Program-made: the position numbers and the translations under genes
Shown here: in pieces, positions 46,601 to 58,425 of the stretch
Position numbering within the stretch: the stretch's first letter is position 1
How the letters are laid out: every line of letters begins with the position of its first letter
Assembly (NCBI RefSeq): GCF_040939455.1
Contig: NC_134116.1
Coordinates: 70,511,900 to 70,575,899, forward strand
Reading direction: 5' to 3'
DNA length: 64,000 nucleotides
Origin: Microcebus murinus
Lineage: Eukaryota > Chordata > Mammalia > Primates > Cheirogaleidae
Notes under the pieces: generated by a model
What the model was told of the DNA's origin: nothing
The model's database searches: none
What the model saw: only the letters and a program-made list of their open reading frames with translations

Positions 46601-47540
46601 GAATATTCTGCAAATATCTATAATGCCCCTGTGTTCTAGAGTCCAATTTATATCCAGTGTTTTTTGTTGATTTTCTGTCTGGATCATCTGTCTACTTCTG
46701 TGAGTGGAGTGCTGAAAGGCCCCCACTATTATTGTGTTTTTGTCTATCTCTCTTCTTAGGTCTATTAGTATTTTATGAATCTGGGTGCTCCAGTGTTGGG
46801 TGTATGTTTGTGAATATTGTATCTTCTTGTTGAATCCATACCTTTATCATTATATACGATGATATTCTTCGTCTTTCTTTATTGTTGTTGATTTAAAGTC
46901 TGTTTTATCTGATATAAGTATACCTACTCCTGCTCACTATTCATTTCTGTTTGCACAGAATATCTTTCTCTGCCCATTAACCTTGAGAGTATAAGTATCT
47001 TTAGTAATTAGGTGAGTTTCTTATAAGTAGCCTATGTTTGGATCTTGTTTTTTAATCCATTCCATCAATCTATAACTTTTAAGTGCAGCATTTAGTCCTT
47101 TTATAGTCAATGTTAATACTGACATTTGAAGCTCTGCAGGAACAAGTTCTGTTAATGTCATAATGTTAATTCTTACCTAGTTGCTTTGTAGTCTCAATTC
47201 TGTAGTTTTTAAATAAGTCCTGCAAGTTTTATGCTTTTGTGTGTTTTTATGATGGTGAGTATTGACCTTTTGCTTCCATGTTTAGAATTCCTTGAGCATG
47301 TCTTATAGGGCCAGTCCAGGGATGATTAATTCCCTTAGAATTTGCTCATCTAGGAAAGACTTAGTTTCACCTTCGTTTATGAAGCTTAGTTTAGCAGGAT
47401 ACAAAATTCATGGCTGACAGTTATTTTTTTCTTTAAGAAGTTTGAAAATAAGCCCCTTGTCTCTTCTGGCTTGTAAAGTTTCTGTTGAGAAGTCTGCTGG
47501 TAGTTTGATGAGATTTCCTCCTATAAGCAATTTGATTCTT
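43651..47540 (-). mobile_element. L1 element B: ORF2 and end of ORF1, minus strand
   Basis: Right to left: ORF1 C-terminal domain (about 47540-47200; antisense text 'atgaagcttagtttagcagg'), the inter-ORF gap, then the ORF2 endonuclease (46281-46646 keeps NTNTWKLNNLLMNDLWVNDK). The reverse transcriptase follows (44990-45175 keeps [20 protein letters not shown] and [15 protein letters not shown]; 44505-44801 keeps LFADAIILYLETP), then part of the distal domain to 43651 ([20 protein letters not shown]). The FADD catalytic motif is mutated to FADA. Stops and frameshifts are numerous. An Alu lies within it and its 3' third is missing. Confidence 0.9.
45744..46086 (-). mobile_element. Alu, strepsirrhine-type, minus strand, nested in L1 B
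   Basis: The T26 run (tail) at about 45743-45768 is followed by a full antisense Alu ending CACGCCCGGCC at 46085. It has the long A/T linker ('tatatatatttttagttggt' then 'caattaatttatttctattt'). Perfect 10-bp target-site duplication aagatccaag: 45734-45743 and 46087-46096. It is the least diverged repeat in the window by eye. Confidence 0.96.
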
Positions 47541-47608
47541 GAAAATCAGCCGATCTTTAAAATCTTAGCACTAATTTTCCAGAATTCTAGTATTCAATTC
47601 AGAGTCCT

Positions 47609-47909
47609 GGCCCTGCATGGTGGCTCATGCCTGTAATCCCAGCACTCTGGGAGGCTGAACCAGGAGGATCACTTGAGCTCTGGAGTTTGAAACCAGCCTG
47701 AGCAAGAGTGAGACCCCATTTCTACTAAAAATAGAAGAATTAGCCAGGCATCATGGCATGCACCTGTAGACCCAGCTACTCAGGAGGCTGAGACAGGAAG
47801 ATTGCTTGAACCCAGGAGTTTGAAGTTGCTGTGAGCTAGGCTGACACCAGGGTAGTCTAGCTGGGGCAACAGAGCAAGACTCTGTCTCAAAAAAAAAAAA
47901 AAAAAAAAC
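47609..47909 (+). mobile_element. Alu, plus strand
   Basis: It starts GGCCCTGCATGGTGGCTCAT, has a short linker and a strepsirrhine-like right monomer ('gttgctgtgagctaggctga'), and ends in an A18 tail. Target-site duplication caattcagagtcct (47595-47608) and caactcagagtcct (47910-47923), 13 of 14 identical. Confidence 0.95.
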
Positions 47910-47923
47910 CAACTCAGAGTCCT

Positions 47924-48533
47924 ATTTAAAATATTAGCCCCTGATACTTAATATCCAAGTGGCAATTTATATGTGAGGGGACTCTTGTTCTGCTAAGTCA
48001 AGTAAATCTTCACAAAATATACATCCTGCTTTCCAGGTAAGGTAGAGTTACTTATTAATTTTAGGTTTTGGTAAACAGGGAACACATAGATTTCTATTAA
48101 AAATATACTTTCATTTACATATATTTTTCATAGTAACTCACAAAGAACAGTTGTTTATTTCATTAAGAAATACAGTCTAGGAAATAATACAAAAACATGT
48201 TGGAAATAATAGTACTGTCATCAAATTATAAAACAAACTCCTATATTTTATTCTAATAACTGTTTCTTCAACTCTGTAGCTATGTTTACAATTTTCCCTC
48301 CAAACTATTTGCTGACAATAAAATGCATTTTAATTTGTTTTATTGATTTATATGAATTATTGATTTACATGAATTATTCAGACAATTTTTCCCAGCGTAG
48401 GGAGAACAAACTTTTCCCCAATGATATGTGGTTTTTAAATTGTTGCTATTAAGTCACTGCATTAGTTAAGATGAGTTTTACTGACATATAGCAGTAAAAC
48501 CCAAAGTGTGAATGACCTTAACAATACAGATTA
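47924..48533. other. Intronic sequence with nothing identified
   Basis: AT-rich; a 20-bp near-tandem 'tatgaattattgatttacat' type repeat is seen around 48350-48378. Confidence 0.5.
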
Positions 48534-48574
48534 TGTGTGTGTGTGTGTATGCACACACACACACACACATATAT
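48534..48574. repeat. (TG)n then (CA)n microsatellite
   Basis: About 8 TG units (48534-48548) followed by 'tatg' and about 9 CA units (48551-48570), giving a self-complementary tract. Confidence 0.95.
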
Positions 48575-48690
48575 GCATTCATACGGAGAAAAAAAAAGCC
48601 TGCTAGAATATCTATTAGTATCTTTCTACACTTTTAATAATTCATCTACTTCAGAAATCTTAAAAATTTCAGAAATATCTCCCACCAGAC

Positions 48691-48993
48691 TAGTGCTGTC
48701 CAATAAAAATATAATGCAAGTTATGGATGCAAGCCATATATATAACTTTTAATTTTGTATTAGCTACAATAGAAGAAAAAGGTAAAAGAAAACAGATTAA
48801 ATTAACTTATTTTAACTCAGTACAAATATCCAAAACATCATTTCAATATTTAATTGATATTTAAAAATTACTGAGATATTTTACATTTTTAATACCTAGT
48901 CTTCAAAATCAAGTAAGCATTTTATATGTCAGAAGACATTTTAAGGGCTCACTAGCTACATGTAGCTAGTGGCTGCCATTCTGGACTACAAAG
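48691..48993 (+). mobile_element. hAT-type non-autonomous element with target-site duplication
   Basis: It starts TAGTGCTGTCCAATAAAAAT and ends with 'gctagtggctgccattctgg' plus 'actacaaag', matching hAT elements with CAGTGCTGTCC ends. Flanking 8-bp duplications: caccagac (48683-48690) and ctctagac (48994-49001), 6 of 8 identical. 'ctagctacatgtagctag' inside is palindromic. Confidence 0.85.
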
Positions 48994-49001
48994 CTCTAGA
49001 C

Positions 49002-49265
49002 AGATCCAGCCATCTTTCAAAACTCAACTCAAGCATCATCACCTTTATGAAGACTACCTTTGACTCTTGTGGCAGATCTCTTCCTTCAGTATGGCCCCCT
49101 ATATTCTAATTGATTTCTATGATAGAGTTTACAAATTTCATTACTAGTATTTATCATCTACTATAGTACTATAAACTCCAGGGCAGGGACATTCTCTTGA
49201 TCATTGTATCCTCAGTGCCTAGCATTACACAGAGAAAGTATTCAGTAAACCATTTGTGGGATAAA
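49002..49265 (+). mobile_element. L2 LINE 3' end
   Basis: 'tttcaaaactcaactcaagc', 'atgaagactacctttgactc', 'aactccagggcagggacatt' and 'cctcagtgcctagcattaca' are L2 3' end hallmarks. Confidence 0.88.
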
Positions 49266-49908
49266 ATGAATATGTGATTAGATACAGAGTTAGACTGAAA
49301 ATGAATATACATATTCAGGTCCAACAGACTGGTAATTAAATGGGGGGAGGGGAGGAAACACAGAGAAGTAGCCAGGAATTTAAAAAAACTACATAATCAG
49401 CAAAATAAATATTAGTGTATGTTAAACATTAATATTTGACCATGTACTGAGAATAATATAAAGTAAAACTTTTGTAAGACTTCTAGCTTTTCTTCAGGAA
49501 TAAACTACATTAAAAGAGTCCCTCTTAAATAACTAACAACTTATGCCACAAGTATAATGCACCTAATTATCAAATTTTATTCCCATAAACTACCTCCCCA
49601 TCAATATATCTTTAATCTTTTCACAAAGATAATTAAAGTTCTAAAAAATAAAATGCATTATCATATTGATCCAAAACCCTAACCATTCTTTTACCAGAAT
49701 TCAAATCTGTTGTAAATGTCTACATCCTACATTTTCTAAGCATGTCATCTTTAATTTATTTCAGAGTTTGGCAGCATAATTTTTCAATGTAATTGGGTTC
49801 AGCTGTCATTCTGAATGACAGTTTGTCATGCAGTAACTAAAATATATTAGTTTATCTTCCAGAATGCACATCACTAATCAGGTTACACATTATTTCTAGA
49901 ATAAAATA
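49266..49908. other. Intronic sequence with nothing identified
   Basis: AT-rich; no repeat family or coding signal recognised. Confidence 0.5.
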
Positions 49909-51121
49909 TAGTCATCTGTCGCTTAACAACAGGTATACGTACTGAGAAATGTGTCAGTAGGTGATTTTGATGTTGTACAAACATCACAGAGTGTACTTAG
50001 ACAAACCTAGATGTTATAACCTACTATACACCTAGGCTACATGGTACAGCCTATGGCTCCTAAGCTATAAATCCATATCATAAAGCATGTTACTTGCTGT
50101 ACTGTAGGCAACTGTAACACAATGGTTAAGTATTTGTGTATCTAAACATATCTAAGCATAGAAAGGTACAGTAAAAATAGAGAATAAAAGATTTAAAATG
50201 ATACACCTATATAAGGTACTTAGCATAAATGAATCTTACAAGACTAGAAATTTCTCTGGATCAGTCAGTGAGTGGTACATATATGTGAAGGTTTAGAACA
50301 TTTACTGTACACTACTGTGCACTTTATAAATACTGTACAGTTGGGCTACACTAAAGTTATTTGTAAAAATTTTTATTCGTTCAAAAATAAATTAAGCTTA
50401 CAGTAACTTTTTTGACTTGGTTTACTGTAAAGCTTTTACTTCATAAACTTTTTTTAACCTTTTGATTGCTTTGTAATAATACTTAGCTTAAAACACAAAC
50501 ACATTATATACAGTGGTACAAAACTATTTTTTAATATCCTATTCTATAACCTTTTTCTATTTTTAATGGGTTTTTTTTTTTACTTTCTAAAGTTTTTTGT
50601 TAAAAACCAAGACACAAACACACATGTATGCCTAGGTCTACACAGGGTCAGAGTCATCAATATCACTGTTTTCCAATTCCACATCTACCTTGTCACACTC
50701 GAAGGTTGTCAGGGGCAATAACACATGGAGTTGTCATCTCCTATGATAACAATGCTGTCTTCTGGAATACCTCCTGAAGGACCTGTCTGAGGCTGTTTTA
50801 CAATTAACTTTTTTTTTAAATAGTAGCAATCCACTCTAAAATAATGATAAATAGTAAATACATAAACCAGTAACATAGTTTCTAATGATCAGTGTCAAGT
50901 ATTATGTATGTGCTATACTTTTATACAACTGGCAGCACAGTAAGTTTGTTTACACCAGCATGACCACAAACACATGAGTATTACATTGTGCTATGACATT
51001 ATGATGGCTATGACATTACCAGGCAATAAGAATTTTCCCAGCTCCATTGTAATTTTATGGTACCACCACTGTATACGGTAGTCCATTCTTGCCTGAAACA
51101 TCATTATGCAGTGTATAATTA
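49909..51121. mobile_element. ~1.2-kb DNA transposon remnant (Tigger/pogo-like)
   Basis: It starts (C/T)AGTCATCTGTCGCTTAACAA and ends 'cattatgcagtgtataatta', an imperfect pair of terminal inverted repeats of a family with CAGTCATGCGTCGCTTAACGA ends. Internal marks: 'ctactatacacctaggctac', 'aaggttgtcaggggcaataa' and 'cctcctgaaggacctgtctg'. It looks full length for its family, non-coding now. A TA dinucleotide precedes it, consistent with Tc1/mariner-type insertion. Assignment to Tigger rather than another superfamily is tentative. Confidence 0.78.
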
Positions 51122-53034
51122 TGTGTGTATAAAATATATATTATATGATATATAATATATATTGATTAACAAACCAGCAAATATGACTAAAATCTATTTG
51201 TTCAACATACTCCCTATACACATATATAAATATTTTCACTCAAAAAGATGCTTCTTCACACTCAACAGACACTTAAGTAAATCAGTCATTCTAAAAATGA
51301 ATACTTTTAACCCCAAAGTCTGGATAAGAAACTCTTAATGGTTCAAAACAATTTCATGATCATTCGAAGAATCATGTTGAACTGTAACCAATTAGTTTAC
51401 TCAGTCCTTGTGTAGTACTAATGAGACCAAGAAAATGGGTTACACAGCCATTTGAATCTAAACCCAGTTCAGTCAATGGCGAAAAGACTGTACCTTCAGT
51501 CCCACCCAATAAGGGCCTGCTGTCTCCTGGGTGGATGACTTTGACACTAATATAAACGAAACAAGGATGTGAAAAGATTAACTCCTAGAAAAAACACCAA
51601 ATTCATGCCTTAGCATATTTTATTCATAGAAACATATATGCCCAAATAACTTACAATGTGAAAAGTCACACTTCGGTAAAAATGAATCATTAAATCTCAA
51701 CTTTTAATGACCATAACAAGTAAATACACTACTTTATAATTAGTTGCTGCATTAGTACATACAGTATTTTATGACCTGGCTTTTAACTTTTTCTATAACC
51801 ATACTTTCAATTTTGTAATGAAGATAAACAAAAAGCTGTAATTTGATATGCAGGAAAAAAAATTCAATCCTTTAGGAGGTGGAAAGGAGACAAGATTTCC
51901 TTACAGAAAAAAAATTTGACAAAACAGTACTATTCACAAAATATTCTAGGAAAAATATTTATTGATGGTGATCATGCTCTTAGAATACTGAACTGTATCA
52001 CACCAACTTTAATTTTCTTCTAGATTTTAGCAAACCATTTAACTCTACTTTGACAAACTGTTATAATTTTTGGAATTCTGAACTTATGAGACTGACCTAA
52101 CTAGAAATAACTTCTAACACTACAATGGCATAAAAATATGATAAATTATGCTATTTCTTAAAAATTAAAAAAAAAAGTTTAAAACAAAATGTACATCTTC
52201 AGAAGCTGTATGTTACATAAAATGAGTTCAAACAGATATGGGCCATGCTCTCTATAAGCTAGTAACTAGACAGGTAATATGAAGGATAAACTAGATAAAA
52301 GATTTGCCTTTTTTTAACTTTAAAACTCTGACTATTTAATGCAAGCACATTAACAATCTCTTAAGTAACAAATGAATTCAAGTGTGTTAGTTTACATGAA
52401 GGAGAAGTTGGGGTAAAATCATTACTGCATATTCAGTAAGGAAGTGAAATCATTAGGCATGATCTTATATAACAAATTAGCTCCTGTCATCCATAAATAG
52501 TTTTTTAGGTGACAAAACAAAAATTATTAATGTGCAAGTGTTCCTGGTCTTTCTTTCCCCATGCCAGAATTCTGGCTTAGCCCACTGAGTCTCTTCACCT
52601 CCTCCAACCTTTGAGACTATGTTGCCAGTTTAATTATTTTAGGCTTTGTAATACAGAGAGATGAAGGAGGAGAAATACTTGGAAAATACAGAATTAGGGT
52701 TGGTTGTAGAGTTTTACAGAGAAGTTTCAAGATAAAAGAATCAAGAAGAGCTTGTACTATAGAAACAAAACAAATGCAAGAGAAAAAATTTTAAAAGAAA
52801 TATTACTATGGTACATATATCTCTATTCCACGTGATAGTCAAGAAATAGCAGTAAAGATCCTGAGACACATAGAAATTACTTTTGCTTATTAAACTGTGT
52901 GTTTTTTGTTCTACAAGCACACTGAGACTGGTCCAGATGGGTCATAAATTTATAAATTTAACATGTACAAATAAAGTCTCAGAGTATCTCGTCTGTATTG
53001 CCAATAGAGACTGATTTAAATAAAAAACTCTTGC
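51122..53034. other. Intronic sequence with nothing identified
   Basis: It starts with a TA-rich palindromic patch near 51131-51165. The rest shows no repeat family, RNA gene or coding signal. Confidence 0.5.
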
Positions 53035-53575
53035 TCCTTGAAGACACTATCCTAAGTCAAACAAGCCAGTTACAAAAGGAAAAATATTGTGTGATTGCAT
53101 TTATATGAGACAGAGTAGTTAAATTCACAGAGACAGAAAGTTGAATATGGCAGGTTGCCCATGGGCTAGGAGAGGAAAAATGAAGAGTTATTGTTTAATG
53201 GGCACAGGACTTCAGTTTGGGAAGATGAAAAAATTCTGGAAATGGATGGTGAAGACAGTTGAACAATAAGGCGAATGTAGTTAATGCCACTGAACTGTAC
53301 ACTTAAAAACTGTTAAAATACACAGTAGAGTGATTATGATTAAAATATTGTATTTTATATTTCAAAATTGTTAGAAGATTTTGAATGTTCTCACCATAAA
53401 GAAATGATAAATGTACAAGGTGACACAATGTATACATGTATCAAAATAGCACACTGTACTTCATAAATATGTACAACTGTATGTCAATTAAGAATAAAAT
53501 TTAAAACTGATTAAAATAATGAATTTTGTTATGTATATTTTACCTCAATTAAAAAAAATAAAGGTATCAAGATTG
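53035..53575 (+). mobile_element. L1ME 3' end with a nested younger L1 3' end
   Basis: L1ME: 'ttgtgtgattgcatttatat' through 'ctgaactgtacacttaaaaa', resuming at about 53515 with 'gaattttgttatgtatattt' and 'tacctcaattaaaaaaa'. Between lies an L1MA/MB-type 3' end (about 53323-53500: 'atgataaatgtacaaggtga', 'cttcataaatatgtacaact'). Duplications 'aaaactgttaaaata' (53307-53321) and 'aaaactgattaaaata' (53503-53518) flank the inner copy. Confidence 0.82.
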
Positions 53576-54014
53576 AACAAGGTAGGCCAACTTGGAAATA
53601 AATGTAATGACCAAAAACAAAAAACCTTTTACTGACTTTCACAGTCACATTATCTTGCTCTAATAAAAAATTGATTATTTGTATATGAATTTCATTTTTT
53701 ATAAGACTAAAACATCAATATCTTTTATAAGCCAGTAATCACTCATTTCTAAGAGTACTAGAAATAGTAAATACCATCTGCTAACTTTAATCTATTCATC
53801 TTAACCTTCTCTTCTGAATTACGATATACTCAAAATTAGTCTCCTTTATTCTTTATCAGTCATTCCTTTATTTTTATACTTCATTCATCCAATATTTATT
53901 AAATACCTACTATGTGCACAGGTCTATAATTTTTTCTGCAATGATATAACATAATTTATCTCTCAGCAGAACAAAAAAAAAGGAAAGTTAATGGGAAAAA
54001 TGCACACCCTCATG
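53576..54014. other. Intronic sequence with nothing identified
   Basis: About 53880-53930 carries a weak 'ccaatatttattaaatacct' ancient-repeat motif. Confidence 0.45.
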
Positions 54015-54495
54015 ATGGATAATTGTGTGTGTTCATTTGTCTGGGCCCAGTATTTCATTAAATATTACTCTGTGTCCTGAAGAGTATTTTTGAATGAGAT
54101 TAACATTTGAATCAGTACACTGTGTAAAGCATATTGCCCTTCCTAATGTAGACGGTGTTCACTCAATTAGTGGAAGGCATAAATAGAACAAAAAGCTGAC
54201 CCTCCTACAAGTAGGGGTAACTAACCACTTGAGCTTCAACATGATTACCCTCCTGCCTATGGCTCTTCCTGGATCTTGAGCCTATCAGCTTTCAGACTAA
54301 AATTTACATGATCAGCTCTCCGGGTTCTCAGGCCTTTGAATGTAAACTGGAACCACACCATCGGTTCTGCAGCTTGCCAACTGCAGATCTTGGGACTTCC
54401 CAGCCTCCATAATAGCATGAACCAATTCCTTACAGTAAATCTCTTGATTTTTATATATATATATATAAAATCTCCTCCTGGTTCCAGCCATTATG
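54015..54495 (+). mobile_element. Endogenous retrovirus-type LTR, plus strand
   Basis: 'gatggataattgtgtgtgtt', 'aatgagattaacatttgaat', 'agaacaaaaagctgaccctc', 'aactggaaccacaccatcgg', 'ctgcagatcttgggacttcc' and 'ttccttacagtaaatctctt', then (TA)n, follow a common mammalian ERVL/MaLR-like LTR. The final bases of the LTR are missing. The frames at 54312-54521 are incidental. Confidence 0.8.
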
Positions 54496-54653
54496 TCAGA
54501 AGTCTGGGTGAATGCCAATGAAATACCTACACAGAAAGAGCTCCTGAAAACATTCAGTGAATTAGATCCTAATAAATTTCACTACCTCCCCTGAGCAAGC
54601 TAGAAAGGACTAAAATTTAAAAATTAAATAAATAAAATTGAAGTCAATGAATA

Positions 54654-54972
54654 CAGTCATCCTATGGTACCCACAGGAGACTGGTTCCAGGATCTACCTG
54701 GGATACCCAAATCTACAGATGCTCCAATCTCTTACATAAAATGGAGTAGTATTTGCATATAACCTACACACATTCTCCCATATACTTTAAATCATCTCTA
54801 GATTACTTATTATACCTAATACAATGTAAATGTTATATAAATAGTTGTTACACTGTGTTGTTTGTGGGATAATGATAAAAAAAAAGTCTGTACATGTTCA
54901 GTACAAACACAATTTCTTTTTAGAATATTTCCAATCTGTGGTTCGTAAATCCATGGATGAAAAACCATGAAA
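54654..54972 (+). mobile_element. MER2-type (Tigger/pogo) DNA element
   Basis: It starts CAGTCATCCTATGGTACCCA preceded by TA. Internal 'gtagtatttgcatataacct', 'acaatgtaaatgttatataa' and 'gtctgtacatgttcagtaca' are diagnostic of MER2. It is close to full length. Confidence 0.93.
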
Positions 54973-54999
54973 AGACTCCCTCATGATTCTGTACATTGT

Positions 55000-55325
55000 G
55001 CAAGTTGTCCCGTTTGTGGACAGCTGTTCTACTCCTGCTCTTCCACTCTTTTTATCCTGGAACAGTTAACTTGTCCTTCAAGATCCAGTTCACAACACAC
55101 CTACCCAATGAAGCCCAAACTCCTCCAAGCAAAGTTTGTATTAACAGATCCATTAATGTCTCCACAGCATTTTGTTTAATATTGCTTTTTACCATTGTAA
55201 TTTATCTCATTATTCTTCTATTTGCTGGGCTGAATTTCAATTTATTTGATGGTACAGATTATGTTGTTATTTTATATATGCAAGGAATATTTGACTCTGG
55301 CAATAAAACACTAGGTTAGAATTAT
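55000..55325 (+). mobile_element. L2 LINE fragment
   Basis: 'ttgtccttcaagatccagtt' and 'cacctacccaatgaagccca', then 'taatttatctcattattctt', match the L2 3' region. Overlapping open frames at 54967-55319 are L2-derived. Confidence 0.75.
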
Positions 55326-55559
55326 TCAATAATTTATTTAACCATAGCTTTAAGTATTGTGAGGGTAGTCAACCACAGATACTGATGGATGGCTATATAC
55401 ACCTATATATATCTATCATTCCCCCACTCAAAAAAAAAAAAAACTGAAATGCTAAAGCAAGAAGCAAATATGGAAAATGAAAAAATCAGTAAGCCTGCAA
55501 AGATCTGTATGCAAGCCGTATGTGACCAAAACAAGCAAACTATATCAAAAGTGAAAAAA
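55326..55559. other. Intronic stretch with short A12 tract and K-rich frame
   Basis: The plus-strand frame 55389-55583 is Lys-rich and starts just before an A12 tract; no family was recognised. Confidence 0.4.
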
Positions 55560-55698
55560 TTCATTCAGAAAAACGTTCACTGAGCACTACAAAATGCCAG
55601 GTATTATGTTAAGTACTCATAATAGCAAAGTGAATAAGACAATGTTCTGATCCTCAAGGAATTCAGAGTCTCTAGGGTAGTCTGAGAAGTAAACAAAA

Positions 55699-56080
55699 CA
55701 GTCATCCCTCAGTATTGTGAAGATATTGGTTCCAGTACCCCTCCCAACCCCTCCCATCTATGTATCAAAATACATAGATGATCAAGTCCCTGATATAAAA
55801 TCATGCAGTATTTGCATATAATCTATGCACATCCTCCCATATACTTTACTTCATCTCTAAATTACTTGTAATACCTAAAACAATGTAAATGGTATATAAA
55901 TAGTTGTTATAATGTTGTTATGTTATAATGTTGTTCTAATGTATAGTTATATAATGACAAGATTAAAAAGTCTGTACATGTTCAGTACAGATGCTACCAT
56001 CCTCATTTTATTCAAATACTTTCGATCTGCAATTGGTTGAACTCATTGATATAAAATCCACAGATAACAAAGTGTAATTA
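55699..56080 (+). mobile_element. Second MER2-type DNA element
   Basis: It starts CAGTCATCCCTCAGTATTGT and contains 'gatcaagtccctgatataaa', 'gcagtatttgcatataatct' and 'tacatgttcagtacagatgc', in the same orientation as the MER2 1 kb upstream. It carries a small local duplication ('gttataatgttgttatgtta' region, 55903-55940). Its 3' terminal repeat is diverged. Confidence 0.92.
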
Positions 56081-56589
56081 ATATAAAATTTGTAAGCGCT
56101 AAATTTGAGCTATGTATAAAATATTATGCGAAAGCATTTTATACATGGTTGGGAGGAAGAGCTTTGGGGGAAATATCAGGGAAGGCATCACTTAAAGAGG
56201 GGTTAAGAGTTAAATTCTGAAACATGAGGAGTTCTTCAGAGAAAAGATAGAAGACTATGATGACTTGAGAAATGTAATAGTTATCAAATAATAGTCAATA
56301 TATTATAATAAAAAAACATTCTTATGCTAGTAACTCATATCGCCTAAGATTTAAAAAATAATTTAAATATTTAATTTAAATTCAGGGACTTTAAAATGGT
56401 GGTCAAGTTATAAAGAATTAGTACAAATTAAGTAAAATAATTCTATGGCATTTTATAATAAAGTATCAGTTACATATTTAGAGTTGAAAACACTTCTCCT
56501 CTTTAAACATAGCAGACTTCATTTGACTTAGAAAAACAATGACCTTTTATTTCACCGAAGATTTCACATTCCAGATCAAGATGATTAAC
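56081..56589. other. Intronic sequence with nothing identified
   Basis: AT-rich; no repeat family or coding signal recognised. Confidence 0.5.
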
Positions 56590-56690
56590 TGAGATAACAC
56601 AGGTCATATGCTTAACACAATGCCTGACACATAAGAATGCCATCACTGTCATCATCATCATCAAAGGTAATGGTATATTTTAAATAGTAA
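56590..56690 (+). mobile_element. MIR 3' fragment
   Basis: 'gcttaacacaatgcctgaca', 'cataagaatgcc' and then a (TCA)n run are the 3' end of a MIR. Confidence 0.55.
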
Positions 56691-56699
56691 AAATCTCAG

Positions 56700-56870
56700 A
56701 AATGGAAGATCTAGCTTTGAGTTTCATTTCTGCAAATAAGCAGTTCTGCAACTCTGGTCAAGCCCCTTAACCTCAGTGATAGTTTACTTATTATACTAAA
56801 GTAATTTTCTATTTATTTCAAAGGAGTTGAGAGAGGATATTTAAAACATAAGGTATGAACCCAAACCCAA
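56700..56870 (+). mobile_element. MIR SINE, plus strand
   Basis: 'agcagttctgcaactctggt', 'caagccccttaacctcagtg' and 'gttgagagaggatatttaaa' are in MIR order; diverged. Confidence 0.65.
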
Positions 56871-57584
56871 TCTATAAATGCCAATTCCCTTTCCAAATGT
56901 GTAAAAAATTAAATAACAGTAGAAATATGTATATGCCATCATTAAATCAGCTGCAGGTTATTTCTCTCTAGAAAATGAAAGTATTTGCTGAAGAGAAAAA
57001 TATCGAGACATTTACACTACCACAAAGTTTGTTATTAATCAATGTTTGTTCTACTTTAGTAAATGGAGAGAGGAATCACAATTATTGAAAATTACCTAGA
57101 TCCTAGTATAATTCCTTATATAACTCATTTGTTTAATTCAAGCAAATATAGTACCTGTGGCAGTTCATCTAATTACCTCTAATACATAACAAAAAAATTA
57201 CCAAATCTACTTTTTCTATATATTAATGTATACTATTATTCAGGTTTAGAGTAATATCTATAGCATCCACATTTTGTCTAGTGACAAGGTATAAGATTTT
57301 AAAGCCAGTTACTATTTATAATACTGTATAACCAATTATTCCCCAAAACTCAAAAATTAATAGTGTACAGTATAGTCCTTACTAACTCATTTTTGTGTGC
57401 AAATCCATTAAATTGTTCTGCATTCCATTTTTATTTTCTCTAAACAGCTTGTCCTGAGTCCTCTATGGGAAGTATTCCCTACTACAGAATCAACTCACTG
57501 AGGCTGGCTGGTCCCTCCCCTTCCAACATCATCTCTTCATACATGCTGCCTTTGGGATAATTTCTAAGTACTAGTTACATTTGT
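56871..57584. other. Intronic sequence with nothing identified
   Basis: A weak L2-like C/T-rich patch near 57440-57560; otherwise nothing was recognised. Confidence 0.45.
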
Positions 57585-57815
57585 TTAGTAATGGGAAAGA
57601 ACTCTAGCTTTGAAATCTGAAAGTTTGAGTCCCAGCTGTGCTACTAATTAGTACTTAGATAACCTTGTCCAATTACTTCTCATGTCCTGCAGCCTTAGTT
57701 TCTGCAACTGTAAAGAAGGAATGAATGGTATCTATAAAAGAGGGTTATTCCGAGAATTAGATAACACAGCACAATTTCATAAGTGTACTATAAATAGTTA
57801 AGAGCTATTAAAATA
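57585..57815 (+). mobile_element. MIR SINE, plus strand
   Basis: 'aaagaactctagctttgaaa', 'gtttgagtcccagctgtgct', 'tagtttctgcaactgtaaag' and 'gggttattccgagaattaga' are in full MIR order. Confidence 0.88.
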
Positions 57816-58274
57816 TAGGCTGTTATTTTTTAAAATAAACTAATCATAAAATATTGTTAATTCTCTAGCTTGCCCCGTAGACTTGTTACCCAAGTAGTCT
57901 TCTAAATATTTAAGTAAATACTCCCAGAGGGAGGTATTACTTGCCTAGGATCACCATTCATGTCTTACTACAGCTACATGTGAAATTCAGCCATATGAGG
58001 AAAGGAAGAGATGGAAGGGATTCCTGGCAAAGGAACTGGTAAATGAATCATGCCTGTTCCTTCCCCAGGTCCTCATCTTACTCACTCAAAGTAGGAATTT
58101 AGGAAAAACCACCCAAGACACTGCTAAAGACTATGTAGATCTCCTATGCATCCGAGAGATCATGATCTGTGAGTACCTCAGATCCCCTCCCCAACAGGTG
58201 ACAGCTCAGTTTTAGTTAGGTCATTATTTTTTTGTGATCAGATGACCCTCAAGACCAAGATAAGAATAAAAGTA
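57816..58274. other. Intronic sequence with nothing identified
   Basis: No repeat family or coding signal recognised. Confidence 0.5.
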
Positions 58275-58425
58275 ACAACAGTTTAAGTACTAAAGTTAGT
58301 TATATACCAAGAACTTTACATACATTAACTCATTTAATCTGCACAACCTGCATATCTACCTTATAAGGTAGAGATCCCACCTTGCACATAAGGAAACTGA
58401 AGCATAGAAAGTTTTAATGGCTGTA
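58275..58425 (-). mobile_element. MIR SINE, minus strand
   Basis: 'aagaactttacatacattaa', 'ctcatttaatctgcacaacc' and 'cataaggaaactgaagcata' are the reverse MIR. Confidence 0.82.

Noticed and set aside
48534..48574. Possible CRISPR-like or regulatory repeat
   Set aside because: It is a simple TG/CA dinucleotide repeat; there are no spaced direct repeats anywhere in the window.
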